A stretch of DNA of 64,000 nucleotides from an uncultured Ruminiclostridium sp. (GTDB lineage: Bacteria > Bacillota > Clostridia > Oscillospirales > Ruminococcaceae). Of this stretch, positions 17,709 through 26,697 are shown one piece after another. Location: NCBI GenBank assembly GCA_910588335.1, contig CAJUQV010000018.1, forward strand, positions 3,623 to 67,622. Direction: 5' to 3'. The notes beneath the pieces were generated by a model, which did not search any database, was not told where the DNA came from, and worked only from the letters and a program-made list of their open reading frames with translations. A program made the position numbers and the translations under genes. The first letter of the stretch is position 1. The number at the start of each line of letters is the position of its first letter.

Positions 17709-18262
17709 TATATCGTCATTATTTCCTTTTCTTTTTCCTTGCCTGCCGCGTCAACCTTGTCACAGTAGCTGTCGGTAAGCTTTTGTATATCCTTTTCGCA
17801 ATTCTTCATATCGTCTTCGGTAATCTCGGAGTTTTTCTTCATCGCCTTAAACTTATCCATGGCGTCGCGACGGATGTTGCGGACAGTCACTTTGGCTTCC
17901 TCACAGTACTTGGATACCTGCTTTACAAGCTCCTTTCTCCGCTCTTCGGTAAGCTGCGGAAAAACAATACGCAGACATTTGCCGTCATTGGTGGGCGTGA
18001 TGCCGATGTCGCTTGCCATAATCGCTTTTTCGATAGATTTCATAGAAGAAATATCCCAAGGCTGAATTACAAGTATGCGTGCTTCGGAAACGGAGATTGC
18101 AGCCATGGCGTTTATCTGTGTGGGAGTTCCGTAATAATCCACGGTTATTTTATCAAGAATCGCGGGATTTGCTCTGCCTGCGCGAATAGTTGAAAACTCG
18201 TGCTGCAAAGACGCCACGCATTTTTCCATTTTCTTTTTTGAATTATCAATTACTTCTTTCAT
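17708..18262 (-). CDS. frr: Ribosome recycling factor
   Basis: RRF splits post-termination ribosomes together with EF-G. The 184-residue protein matches the family length and has the signature segments FSTIRAGRANPAILD near residue 25, VDYYGTPTQINAMA near 43, and the long helical stretch LTEERRKELVKQVSKYCEEA near 115. It is in the conserved pyrH-frr-uppS order. A 160-base gap to pyrH holds a dispersed palindrome, so pyrH and frr may be partly uncoupled. Confidence 0.99.
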   Translation of the reverse strand: MKEVIDNSKKKMEKCVASLQHEFSTIRAGRANPAILDKITVDYYGTPTQINAMAAISVSEARILVIQPWDISSMKSIEKAIMASDIGITPTNDGKCLRIVFPQLTEERRKELVKQVSKYCEEAKVTVRNIRRDAMDKFKAMKKNSEITEDDMKNCEKDIQKLTDSYCDKVDAAGKEKEKEIMTI

Positions 18263-18337
18263 AACTTAAATTCCTTTCTTACATACACGGTTCTTCCGCG
18301 TAATAACGTTTTGTTATTGTTGTTTAAAAATACAATA

Positions 18338-18399
18338 CCTTTACCAATCTTCGGTCAAAGTATAGACAAATAATATGACTGACCAAAGATTGGTATTAA
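18338..18399. repeat. GTATTA-ended palindrome between pyrH and frr (module 1)
   Basis: Arms ACCAATCTTCGGTCA (18343-18357) and TGACCAAAGATTGGT (18380-18394) pair with one G-U. The loop AAAGTATAGACAAATAATA closely matches the loops of the repeats at 28868, 31841 and 45811, so this is a sequence-conserved family. It ends GGTATTAA, 24 bases past the pyrH stop. Confidence 0.85.
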
Positions 18400-18423
18400 T
18401 TGACTTTCGATATATGGTAAAAA

Positions 18424-19152
18424 CTAATTACGGATATTATTTACAAGTGTACCCACTTTCTCGCCCATTACCGCATCGTAAATATTATCGGGGCGGCGAA
18501 GGTCAAAGACTATGAGTGGTATATCATTGTCGCTGCACATAGCGGCGGCCGTTCCATCAAGTACCATAAGACCGGCAGCGAGAATATCATGATGACTTAA
18601 ATGTTCAAACTTCACGGCATCATTATAGCGGTTGGGATCCTTGTCATAAACGCCGTCCACCATTGTGGCCTTCAAAAGAACGTCAACCTCAAGCTCCGCC
18701 GCCCTAAGCGACGCGGCGGAATCGGTGGAAAAGAAGGGACTTCCCGTACCACATCCAAAAATGACAATCCTGCCCTTTTCAAAATGACGTAGCGCTTTTT
18801 GTCTTATATAAGGTTCTGCAAGGGAGCGCATTTCTATCGCGGTCTGTACTCTTACCTCACAACCTAAGCCTTCTAAAACATCCGCTACCGCCAAAGCGTT
18901 CATGGTAGTGGCAAGCATACCTATGTGATCCGCTCTGACCCTATCCATAGTGCCGCTTGCTCTGCCGCGCCAAAAATTTCCGCCGCCTACCACAATGCCT
19001 ATCTGCGTACCTATGTCATAGCACTTCTTGATGCTTTGACATATTTTTTCGATAGTAGGTATATCAAGCCCCGTTTTTTTGTCACCCGCCAAGGCTTCTC
19101 CGCTAAGCTTCAGAAGTATTCTTTTGTATTTTGGAGTAATGTCTTCACTCAT
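18424..19152 (-). CDS. pyrH: UMP kinase
   Basis: PyrH phosphorylates UMP to UDP and belongs to the amino-acid-kinase fold, unrelated to eukaryotic UMP kinases. The 242-residue protein starts with the phosphate loop RILLKLSGEALAG. Other conserved sites are GIVVGGGNFWRGR near residue 52, the Met/Asp segment RADHIGMLATTMNALA near 75, and GTGSPFFSTDSAASLRAAE near 136. The usual upstream neighbours rpsB-tsf are not here; hom is upstream instead, 105 bases away. Confidence 0.98.
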   Translation of the reverse strand: MSEDITPKYKRILLKLSGEALAGDKKTGLDIPTIEKICQSIKKCYDIGTQIGIVVGGGNFWRGRASGTMDRVRADHIGMLATTMNALAVADVLEGLGCEVRVQTAIEMRSLAEPYIRQKALRHFEKGRIVIFGCGTGSPFFSTDSAASLRAAELEVDVLLKATMVDGVYDKDPNRYNDAVKFEHLSHHDILAAGLMVLDGTAAAMCSDNDIPLIVFDLRRPDNIYDAVMGEKVGTLVNNIRN

Positions 19153-19257
19153 AACGAAAATTTCCCTTCTTATATTGATATAACATATATTTTGTTTCCC
19201 AAAGCAAAATAATAACCCTCAAACATATCTTCGCATGTTCATCATCTGCATCTGCAC

Positions 19258-20496
19258 TTAATAATCAAGAACTCTGATTTTCCCCTTTATTTCAGCAATT
19301 TCCGAAAGCATTTCACAATCCGATGCAAACTTGTGTTCGCTTGTCTTCGCTGTTATAAACGCGGCTTCGTTTTCACCTTCTTCGTCTCTGTGAAGTATTT
19401 TCAGCTTACCCCACATTTCCTCCGCTTTCTTTAATACAGCCGCTTTATCCTTACAAATTACTCTTACATAAAATTTATTTTCAAGTATATTGTGATTCAA
19501 AACAAACTCGCTGTCCGAATCTTCCCAATAAAGCGATTTGCTGTTGTTGTGCATTTTGGCGGCCATAATTACATCGGATACAACCGCGCTTGCGGTGGGA
19601 AGTTTTCCGGCTCCCTTTCCGTAAAACACTACGTCTCCGGTAGCGTCTCCTCTTACAAGAATAGCGTTAAATACGTCGTTGACGCCTGCTAATTGACTTT
19701 CCGAAGCTATAAAAGCGGGACACACCATAACGGCGACTCTCTCATCACGTCTGCTTGCCCAGCCGATAAGCTTTAAAGCTCCTCCGAAGTCGCTGCAATA
19801 CTGAACGTCTTCAAGAGTCACATCGGTTATGCCCTCGGTATAAACATCCTTCGGATACACATGCTTTCCAAAAGCCAAAGACGCTAAAATACATATTTTA
19901 CGGCAAGCGTCGTGTCCCTCCACATCGGCCGCAGGATTTCTTTCGGCGTAGCCTAATTTCTGAGCGGTAGCAAGAGCGTCGTCAAAAGCCATTCCCTCGT
20001 TTATCATCTTTGTGAGTATAAAATTGGTGGTGCCGTTTAAAATACCCGCTATCTCGTCAATTTCATTGGCGGACATACAGTGGTGAAGAGGACGTATAAT
20101 GGGTATTCCTCCTCCGACGCTGGCCTCGAAAAAGAAATTGACCTTCTTTTCCCTTGCAATATGAAGAAGCTCGGCACCCTTTTCCGCCACAAGCTCCTTA
20201 TTTGAGGTAACAACACTTTTTCCTGTCTCCAAAAGCGATTTTACAAAGCCGTACGAAGGATTCAATCCGCCTATTACCTCAACGACAACCGTAATTTCCG
20301 GATCCTTCAGTATAACATCAAAATCCTTTATAAATTTATCGTCATAAGGCGTCCCGTTAAAGTCTCTTAAATCGAGAATATATTTAATATCCGCTTTATC
20401 GCCTATCTTGCTTTCAATTCCCGAAAGATTTTTATAAAAAACCTCCACGGTACCGGAGCCTACTACGCCGTAACCCATAACCGCTATTTTAACCAT
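19258..20496 (-). CDS. hom: Homoserine dehydrogenase
   Basis: Hom reduces aspartate semialdehyde to homoserine, leading to threonine and methionine. The 412-residue protein has an N-terminal Rossmann motif (VMGYGVVGSGTVEVF), the signature LNGTTNFILTKM near residue 150 with LGYAERNPAADVEGHDACRK after it, and a C-terminal ACT-like domain (about 335-412, VRVICKDKAAVLKKAEEM) of the kind that binds threonine for feedback. It has its own promoter at 20560-20588. Being just upstream of pyrH is not the commonest arrangement. Confidence 0.97.
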   Translation of the reverse strand: MVKIAVMGYGVVGSGTVEVFYKNLSGIESKIGDKADIKYILDLRDFNGTPYDDKFIKDFDVILKDPEITVVVEVIGGLNPSYGFVKSLLETGKSVVTSNKELVAEKGAELLHIAREKKVNFFFEASVGGGIPIIRPLHHCMSANEIDEIAGILNGTTNFILTKMINEGMAFDDALATAQKLGYAERNPAADVEGHDACRKICILASLAFGKHVYPKDVYTEGITDVTLEDVQYCSDFGGALKLIGWASRRDERVAVMVCPAFIASESQLAGVNDVFNAILVRGDATGDVVFYGKGAGKLPTASAVVSDVIMAAKMHNNSKSLYWEDSDSEFVLNHNILENKFYVRVICKDKAAVLKKAEEMWGKLKILHRDEEGENEAAFITAKTSEHKFASDCEMLSEIAEIKGKIRVLDY

Positions 20497-20559
20497 TTTT
20501 TCCTGTTACCGTCCTTCTGACCTTCTTTTATTTTAATTACATTTATTATATACCACTTA

Positions 20560-20588
20560 ATTATAGCATATTTTTCTAAATCTTACAA
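20560..20588 (-). promoter_or_regulatory. Promoter of hom
   Basis: On the minus strand TTGTAA (20583-20588), 17 bases, then an extended -10 TGCTATAAT (TATAAT at 20560-20565). The rest of the 298-base gap to proS is AT-rich and shows no gene; a weak AGCATAA/TTATGCT stem near 20717-20750 might end proS transcription. Confidence 0.6.
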
Positions 20589-20794
20589 GCTTTTTAAAAA
20601 ATTTTTTATTTTTTCACACAATCCGCAAAAAAATTTAAAGTCAGGATATGTTTGGAAGAATCAGAACCGAAATTGGCCTTATCAACAAACATTCCCGACT
20701 TTGATATTTTGCGTTAAGCATAACACAGCGTTTCTCAAAAGTCTTATGCTTTTCTATTTTGCCTATTATATATTATCACGAACAAGCACATTTT

Positions 20795-22231
20795 TTAATA
20801 AGCTTTGCCCCAGCAAACCATATGCTTTGCCGGCTTTCCGCAGCAAACACATTTATCGGATATCTCCTTTTGTTCAAAAGGAATGCATCTTGATCCTACT
20901 CCCGTAACCTCTTTGACCTTGTCCTCACACGCTTCGTCGCCGCACCACATGGCATGAACAAAACCGTCGCCGCTCTCGGAAAGCTTTCGTGTAATTTCTT
21001 CCATAGATGTGCAGTTATAAGTACGTCTTTGCATATTGTCGTAGGCCATATTATATATATTATCGGCAAAGGCTTTAAGCAAAGCCTCCACGTTTTTCTC
21101 AAGCTCGTCCAGCTTTACAAAGGTCTTTTCGCGGTTATCTCTGCGAACGATAACGCACTGATCGTTTTCAATATCCTTAGGACCTACTTCAAGCCTTAAA
21201 GGAACGCCCTTCATTTCATACTCGGAGAATTTCCATCCGGGACTGTTATCGCTGTCGTCAATCTTCACTCTGTATTTATCTTTAAGTCGATCCGCTATCT
21301 CCCGCGCTTTCTCCAAAACTCCGTCCTTATGCTGATTTACTGGAATAATTACAACCTGAACGGGCGCTATTGCGGGAGGAAGGACGAGTCCGTTATCGTC
21401 TCCGTGAGACATTATAACGGCTCCTATAAGCCTTGTGCTTACTCCCCATGAGGTTTCGTATACATATTCGAGCTTGTTTTCCTTACTTGTATAGGTAATG
21501 TCAAAAGCCTTGGCAAAGCCGTTGCCGAAATAATGAGATGTGCCCGCTTGGAGAGCTTTGCCGTCGTGCATAAGAGCCTCGATAGCATATGTGGCCTCCG
21601 CACCCGCAAACTTGTCGCTTTCCGTCTTTTTTCCTTTTATAACAGGCATATTAAGGGATTTTTCGCAAAAATCTGCGTAGATATTCAGCATTCTTTCCGT
21701 TTCGTCAATCGCTTCATCGGGCGTAGCGTGAACGGTATGCCCCTCCTGCCACAAAAATTCTCTCGACCTTAAAAAGGGACGGGTGGTCTTTTCCCAGCGA
21801 ACTACCGAACACCACTGATTATAAAGCTTGGGCAAATCTCTGTGAGAATGTACTATATTAGAGTAATGCTCACAAAAAAGCGTCTCTGAGGTAGGTCTTA
21901 CGCAAAGGCGTTCTGGCAGCTTTTCGCTGCCGCCATGAGTCACCCACGCCACTTCGGGAGCAAATCCCTTGACGTGATCCTTCTCTTTATTCAATAGACT
22001 TTCGGAAATAAACATGGGCATATAAACGTTTTCGTGTCCCGTATCCTTGAACATTTTATCGAGTATTTTCTGCATATTCTCCCATATTGCGTAGCCATAA
22101 GGTCTTATTATCATACAGCCCTTGACGCTGGAATAATCAATAAGATCGGCTTTCTTAACAATATCCGTATACCACTGGGCAAAATCCTCGTCTCTTGAGG
22201 TTATCGCCTCAACCATTTTTTTCTCCGCCAT
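20795..22231 (-). CDS. proS: Prolyl-tRNA synthetase, archaeal/eukaryotic-like (type 3)
   Basis: ProS charges tRNA-Pro. At 478 residues without an editing (INS) domain, and with a C-terminal cysteine-rich tail ([18 protein letters not shown]), it is the ProS type 3 found in archaea, eukaryotes and many Clostridia, not the 570-residue bacterial type. Class II motifs are visible: [26 protein letters not shown] then [20 protein letters not shown], and [13 protein letters not shown] zinc site is formed by C-terminal cysteines. It is transcribed from a promoter at 22271-22299. No second proS is seen here. Confidence 0.97.
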   Translation of the reverse strand: MAEKKMVEAITSRDEDFAQWYTDIVKKADLIDYSSVKGCMIIRPYGYAIWENMQKILDKMFKDTGHENVYMPMFISESLLNKEKDHVKGFAPEVAWVTHGGSEKLPERLCVRPTSETLFCEHYSNIVHSHRDLPKLYNQWCSVVRWEKTTRPFLRSREFLWQEGHTVHATPDEAIDETERMLNIYADFCEKSLNMPVIKGKKTESDKFAGAEATYAIEALMHDGKALQAGTSHYFGNGFAKAFDITYTSKENKLEYVYETSWGVSTRLIGAVIMSHGDDNGLVLPPAIAPVQVVIIPVNQHKDGVLEKAREIADRLKDKYRVKIDDSDNSPGWKFSEYEMKGVPLRLEVGPKDIENDQCVIVRRDNREKTFVKLDELEKNVEALLKAFADNIYNMAYDNMQRRTYNCTSMEEITRKLSESGDGFVHAMWCGDEACEDKVKEVTGVGSRCIPFEQKEISDKCVCCGKPAKHMVCWGKAY

Positions 22232-22270
22232 TTGATAATACTTCCTTCCTTTTGTTATTTACTTTTTTAT

Positions 22271-22299
22271 ATTATATAGCATTTTCCCGCCTTTTGCAA
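22271..22299 (-). promoter_or_regulatory. Promoter of proS
   Basis: On the minus strand TTGCAA (22294-22299), a 17-base spacer and TATAAT (22271-22276). The leader is about 35 bases, so no T-box precedes proS. Confidence 0.6.
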
Positions 22300-22369
22300 G
22301 CAAAAGAATAAATTTTCTTTCGATTTTGTCAAAAATCACGATTAACGTATTCCATTTTTTGAAAAAATG

Positions 22370-22378
22370 TGCTATAAT
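22370..22378 (+). promoter_or_regulatory. Extended -10 promoter for the YcxB-like gene
   Basis: TGTGCTATAAT with TATAAT at 22373-22378 and TG one base before it; no good -35. It is divergent from the proS promoter about 75 bases away. Confidence 0.45.
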
Positions 22379-22465
22379 ATTATCATGCGTTTTGAAGTTG
22401 GCTTTATTAAACTTTAACCGCAGCTTATATAAACAACTCCTAAATTGAAAGGAATGGGCGTACAT

Positions 22466-23332
22466 ATGGCTTTTGAAACCGTAAACGGACAAAAGGTCTT
22501 TTCCTCCACGACCGGAATGACCTATATATTCGGAGATTATTTTGTCGTCTTTCGCGGCGATAATTTTCAACCGGAAATTTACGAATGGGGAGATGTAACC
22601 TCCGTAAATGACGGAATAACGGAAATGGTCATTACTACCGACTCCGCCGTATATACCATAGAAAGGAACGCTTTCCGCTCGGACGATCAATACCTGAGCG
22701 TAAGAGCTATAATAGAAGGGCAAATAGCCGTTCATCCCACCATAAAATACAAATTCAACAAGCGGATACTTCCTCTTAAATTTCTATACCGCAATATCAC
22801 TACGCCAAATGCTTATGTAATGCGCGGCGTGTATGAAGAAAAGGTCATAAATTCCTGCAATATTTCTCTTGTAAGCGCAAAATATGGACGTTATATCTTT
22901 TTATTTGCGCTGATTCTTATAATTGTGATATTTGCCGCTCTTGTCAAAATCATGGGAACACTTGCCGACGACTGGTATTATTGTCTTCCGATAGCGCTTT
23001 TTTCGGGAATAATTATTTCTGTTGCAATATATCTTGTGGTGGGAATGACCGCGCGGCATAAATACAATCAGGTAAATAAAGTCGACCCGGCACTATCAAA
23101 AGAAATAACAATCGTTGTTGCTCCCGAAGGCTTTGCCGCGATAGAAAGCTGCGTATATACCGGACACGACCTTATACCTTGGAATGAAGCGAGCTTTTTT
23201 ATAGAGACGCACGTGGGCGTTGTCGTTTTCAGGGATAACGAGTCGGTTTTCTGGCTCCCCAAAAGCTACATACCAAAAAACGAGCAAAATAATCTTATAA
23301 GCATCATTGCCACGAGAGTAAAGCAAAGATAA
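22466..23332 (+). CDS. Membrane protein with YcxB-like (PH-like) domains
   Basis: I do not recognise a named gene. The protein (about 288 residues from the ATG at 22466) has an N-terminal beta-rich domain (1-120), two membrane helices near residues 135-160 and 170-192, and a C-terminal beta-rich domain. The end (GHDLIPWNEASFFIETH, then ESVFWLPKSYI) resembles the YcxB-like C-terminal domain, a small PH-like module. AAAGGA is 12 bases before this ATG; two in-frame ATGs just upstream overlap or precede that ribosome site and are less likely. The next gene is 62 bases downstream on the same strand and may work with it. Confidence 0.75.
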   Translation: MAFETVNGQKVFSSTTGMTYIFGDYFVVFRGDNFQPEIYEWGDVTSVNDGITEMVITTDSAVYTIERNAFRSDDQYLSVRAIIEGQIAVHPTIKYKFNKRILPLKFLYRNITTPNAYVMRGVYEEKVINSCNISLVSAKYGRYIFLFALILIIVIFAALVKIMGTLADDWYYCLPIALFSGIIISVAIYLVVGMTARHKYNQVNKVDPALSKEITIVVAPEGFAAIESCVYTGHDLIPWNEASFFIETHVGVVVFRDNESVFWLPKSYIPKNEQNNLISIIATRVKQR

Positions 23333-23394
23333 AAAATTATTTCAATTACATCAAGCGATATTTTAAAACCCGCTGAAGGAAGGTAAGAAAACAA

Positions 23395-24846
23395 ATGAAA
23401 ACTTCTATCGCATCGGAATCACATATTATAAACAATAAAGAATACACCATATTGGGAGTTACAAAAAGCCCGGGCAGCTTTGGAATATGCAATACAACAA
23501 TACAGCGCGACAGAGAAATAAAGGAGACATTCTTCATAGGACATGAAGCTCTAATCAATATAATCCAGAAAAGCGTTAACGACAAATACTCCAATAAAAT
23601 TCTCCATCAGATTTCCACAATTGAGCGCTGCGGGGACTTTTCAAGAAGAGTAGCTCTTTCTTGTACCGATTATTTTGAAAATAACAAAAATATACAGGCT
23701 GCTTTAGAACCTGTTCTCGATTATTTAAAAAACGGTCTTTACGTTATTTACGAAAACGAAATGTTTCCTACCGACGGAGGAGGAAGCTTTTTTTGGTCAA
23801 GCTATATGATGAGCCATGAATTCGGAGGCTCTTCTACTTTCAGTTCCGTATGCAAATTGGATTATGACGTTCCTCCCGCGTTTCTTGTGCCTACCGAAGG
23901 GTTATCTACATTTAACGATAAATCTCTTAACGCTTCTATCGAAAAGGTAAAAAAAGACGAAGAGGCGGTGGGGCTGTGTTTCCATCTGACCGGTATGTTC
24001 TGCGCGCTGTTGTCCAATCATCATGATGTAGCCGCGGCGCTGATGCTTAATAAAAAAGTGCGCTGCCTTGTAATAGAGCCTATAAAGTATATTTTGTCAA
24101 CAAACGACTTTGAACACAAAAAAACCTCCGACGAAGCCGAAAACGAAAAATATATTTACACTTGCTGCGCAAAAATTCCGCTTAGCAAGATTTCACAGCC
24201 TTTGCTTGAGACTTTTTTCATTACACGAACCTGTGAGACGGGAAAATATACTGACTCCGTAATATACAACAGCGAAAAATCATCGCATTTAAAAGGCAAA
24301 AAAACATTGCCCAAAGGAATAATCGAAAAATGTGACAAGCTCCCTGACTGTGAGATGCTTCAATCAGCCGCTATGATAAGTTATCTTTCCGAGGAGGAGA
24401 TCAGTGCGCTTTTACAAGGCGAGACAATGCTCAACGATAGTTATATTATCAATAAAAATTATTATACAAGCATAACAATAGCGCTTTCCTATCTCCAATA
24501 CAAAAATTTCAGCAGGTTTCTTGAATTTGCTGTGGACATACTGAAAAACGAAGAATTGTCTGCGGTTCATCAATATGTGGCCACACGACTTCAACCTATT
24601 ATGAACGAAAAAATATCTATAATGTTCAAAGAGATTCTTGAAAGCGAAAATCCTGTTTACGGACCCATAAAAACACTGGCCGAAAAATACACAAAACGTT
24701 ATAAGGCTTATACGGAAACACCGCCGGAGGAAAAAACTTCACGTGCCGAAGCAGTGCCTATGAAGCGCAATCTGGAAAATGAAATAAACGCGCTTGAGAT
24801 GGCTAAGAGAATACAATCATCCAAGGTTGAAAGAAACTTAAACTAA
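23395..24846 (+). CDS. Hypothetical protein, 483 residues
   Basis: I do not recognise this family. The protein is soluble by eye, with no signal peptide or membrane span. It opens with a compact region containing ILGVTKSPGSFGICNTT, has an aromatic glycine-rich stretch (TDGGGSFFWSSYMMS near residue 125), several cysteines, and a helical C-terminal third ending in a charged tail (ALEMAKRIQSSKVERNLN). GAAGGAAGG precedes the ATG. It follows the YcxB-like membrane gene by 62 bases and is probably co-transcribed. A candidate structured RNA and a terminator follow. Function unknown. Confidence 0.75.
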   Translation: MKTSIASESHIINNKEYTILGVTKSPGSFGICNTTIQRDREIKETFFIGHEALINIIQKSVNDKYSNKILHQISTIERCGDFSRRVALSCTDYFENNKNIQAALEPVLDYLKNGLYVIYENEMFPTDGGGSFFWSSYMMSHEFGGSSTFSSVCKLDYDVPPAFLVPTEGLSTFNDKSLNASIEKVKKDEEAVGLCFHLTGMFCALLSNHHDVAAALMLNKKVRCLVIEPIKYILSTNDFEHKKTSDEAENEKYIYTCCAKIPLSKISQPLLETFFITRTCETGKYTDSVIYNSEKSSHLKGKKTLPKGIIEKCDKLPDCEMLQSAAMISYLSEEEISALLQGETMLNDSYIINKNYYTSITIALSYLQYKNFSRFLEFAVDILKNEELSAVHQYVATRLQPIMNEKISIMFKEILESENPVYGPIKTLAEKYTKRYKAYTETPPEEKTSRAEAVPMKRNLENEINALEMAKRIQSSKVERNLN

Positions 24847-24861
24847 AAAATACGTATTTAA

Positions 24862-25075
24862 AGCGGTAGCTTAAATAAGCTGATGCAATTGTAAAGCAAC
24901 TGTTTGGTGGGGAATTTTACTCCCACTGAACCGAAAGACGTCCCCAAACTAAGAGGTTGAGGACATTGGGCAGCAGTTATATAAATATGCAAAATTTTGT
25001 TTGTATTATTTTTACTATATTTGTAATTGTATAAAATAAAAGCAGGCTGCAAAACCGCGCCGCCTGCTTTATAAT
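24862..25075 (+). ncRNA. Candidate structured RNA with its own terminator
   Basis: The 190 bases after the 23395 gene are not coding but can fold well: AGCTTA/TAAGCT (24872-24883), AACTG (near 24899) with CAGTT (near 24974), nested GTTTGG-GGGGA (from 24903) with TCCCCAAAC (24939-24947), and an alternative GTGGG/CCCAC hairpin. The terminator at 25039-25070 closes it. It could be an independent small RNA (a 6S-like size) or a structured 3' UTR. No Rfam family was recognised. Confidence 0.35.
25039..25075 (+). terminator. Terminator after the 23395 gene / candidate RNA
   Basis: AAAGCAGGC (25039-25047) pairs with GCCTGCTTT (25062-25070), followed by a short AT-rich tail. The A-rich 5' side means it could also work on the minus strand for ackA. 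Confidence 0.65.
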
Positions 25076-25086
25076 TTATAAAAACA

Positions 25087-25183
25087 ATACTTTTACTAAT
25101 TCCTCATTGAAAGTGTGCACAAAAATTCTTCGCAAAAACCTTATACCGAATTTTTATACACTTTCTAATGGGATTAGTATTAG
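25087..25183. repeat. GTATTA-ended palindrome at the ackA 3' end
   Basis: Imperfect long palindrome: AATAC..ACTAATTCCTCATTGAAAGTGTGCACAAAAATTC on the left pairs with the complement ending GGGATTAGTATTAG. It ends about five bases from the ackA stop (25188-25190). Confidence 0.7.
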
Positions 25184-25187
25184 GTTA

Positions 25188-26387
25188 TCAAAGACCGCAA
25201 AGTTCCTTTGTATCTCTCGCGATCAAAAGCTCCTCATTTGTGGGAACAACCCATACCTCTACTTTACTGTCGGGAGCCGAAATTTTGGCAAGCTCGCCCT
25301 GTGTCTTAGCATTCAACTCCTCATCAAGCTTTATTCCCATATAGTCCATATCCTTGCAGGCGCCGGAACGAACCCCTGCGGCATTTTCGCCTATGCCTCC
25401 GGTGAAAAGCACTGCGTCAAGCCCGTTCATAACAGCGGCATAAGCGCCGATATATTTCTTTATACCGTATTTAAGCATTTCACTTACCAACTGAGCGCGC
25501 TTATTGCCGTCTTTTGCGGCGGCTTCAACATCTCTGTTGTCGCTGGAAACTCCGCTTATTCCCAAAAATCCCGACTTTTTGTTTAAATACTCGCTCATTT
25601 CGGAAGCACCGAGACCTAACTTCTTCTGAACGAAAGTAACGGCAGAGGGATCGACACAGCCGCTTCTTGTTCCCATAATAACACCGTCGAGAGGTGTAAA
25701 GCCCATTGAGGTATCAACCGACTTTCCTCCGTCTACCGCGGTAATTGAAGATCCATTGCCCAAATGACAGGAAACGATCTTTAAATCCTCAACGTTTTTA
25801 CCCATAGCTTTTGCCAGCGCTTTGGATACAAAACGATGGGAGGTACCGTGGAAACCGTATTTTCTTACATGAAATTTTTCGTAGCACTCATATGGCATGC
25901 CGAACATATATGCTTTTTCGGGCATAGTCTGGTGAAACGCCGTATCGAATACAACAACCTGAGGAACATAATCGGGAATAACCTTCTTGCACGCCCTCAA
26001 AGCGAGAGCATGAGGATGATTATGTACGGGAGCAAGTTCGGAAAGACCGTCAATCTGATCAATAACCTCATCGGTTACTATGGTTGCCTTATCGAATATT
26101 TCGGCGCCCTGTACTATTCTGTGGCCTACCGCGGCAATTTCATCCATTGTCCTGATAACGGCGGCGTCTCCTTCGGTAAGCGCCTTTACAACTCGTTCAA
26201 AGGCTTCCGTATGCGTGGGGAAATCACAATCCTCACTCACTTGTCTGCCCTCAAAGGTTTTGTGAGTAATATGACCATCCATGCCTATTCTTTCACAATT
26301 GCCCTTTGCAATTACGCTCTCGTCATCCATATCAATAAGCTGATATTTCAGCGAAGAACTGCCCGCATTGATAACTAAAATTTTCAT
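25188..26387 (-). CDS. ackA: Acetate kinase
   Basis: AckA makes ATP from acetyl phosphate and ADP in fermentative acetate formation. The 399-residue protein has both family signatures: LVINAGSSSLKYQL at the N-terminus and MGFTPLDGVIMGTRSG near residue 220. The catalytic histidine lies in FDTAFHQTMP, and CHLGNGSSI near 207 is intact. pta is not in the window. It is transcribed alone from the promoter at 26429-26457, divergent from tmcAL, whose product consumes acetate. Confidence 0.98.
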   Translation of the reverse strand: MKILVINAGSSSLKYQLIDMDDESVIAKGNCERIGMDGHITHKTFEGRQVSEDCDFPTHTEAFERVVKALTEGDAAVIRTMDEIAAVGHRIVQGAEIFDKATIVTDEVIDQIDGLSELAPVHNHPHALALRACKKVIPDYVPQVVVFDTAFHQTMPEKAYMFGMPYECYEKFHVRKYGFHGTSHRFVSKALAKAMGKNVEDLKIVSCHLGNGSSITAVDGGKSVDTSMGFTPLDGVIMGTRSGCVDPSAVTFVQKKLGLGASEMSEYLNKKSGFLGISGVSSDNRDVEAAAKDGNKRAQLVSEMLKYGIKKYIGAYAAVMNGLDAVLFTGGIGENAAGVRSGACKDMDYMGIKLDEELNAKTQGELAKISAPDSKVEVWVVPTNEELLIARDTKELCGL

Positions 26388-26428
26388 TATGCTTTGTTCC
26401 TTCCTTTTAATTTAATTTACTAAATAAC

Positions 26429-26457
26429 ATTTTATATCAAAAAAGAAAAAAAATCAA
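26429..26457 (-). promoter_or_regulatory. Promoter of ackA
   Basis: On the minus strand TTGATT (26452-26457), a 17-base spacer and TAAAAT (26429-26434). Confidence 0.5.
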
Positions 26458-26490
26458 GTATTTTTTCTGTTTTTTGTTAAATATTAAAAT

Positions 26491-26671
26491 TTAAGGCAAT
26501 ACCGCACCAAAGATTGTCGTGCAGACGCGCAGTCAGCTTTTTCGTCAGATTGTCCAAAACGATGCAGGAATACCGGCGTATTTCAAGGAGCTTTGGACAA
26601 AAATGACGGAAAAGATGCGAGCGTATGTGCGGCAAAGCGCGTAGCGCGGTCTTTGCGCAGTGTTGCCTTAA
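26491..26671. mobile_element. MITE-like inverted-repeat element, 181 bp
   Basis: Imperfect terminal inverted repeats of about 21 bases: TTAAGGCAATACCGCACCAAAG on the left against TTAAGGCAACACTGCGCAAAG read inward from the right. The interior is GC-richer than its surroundings and has further inverted pieces (GCTTTTTCGTCA against TGACGGAAAAG; TTGTCCAAAACG against GCTTTGGACAA). No transposase. I recall very similar sequences as abundant repeats in Ruminococcaceae genomes, but cannot check here. A reading frame across it fuses 35 extra residues to TmcAL. Confidence 0.8.
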
Positions 26672-26697
26672 CTGTTTATATTAAGGAGCTGTTTAAA

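Noticed and set aside
22259..22735. 158-residue minus-strand frame next to proS
   Set aside because: Runs through both promoters of the proS/YcxB-like divergent region.
26593..26697. N-terminal extension of TmcAL
   Set aside because: The added residues are encoded by the MITE-like element; the ATG at 26698 has the ribosome site and the conserved MNICGIICEYNPFHNG start.
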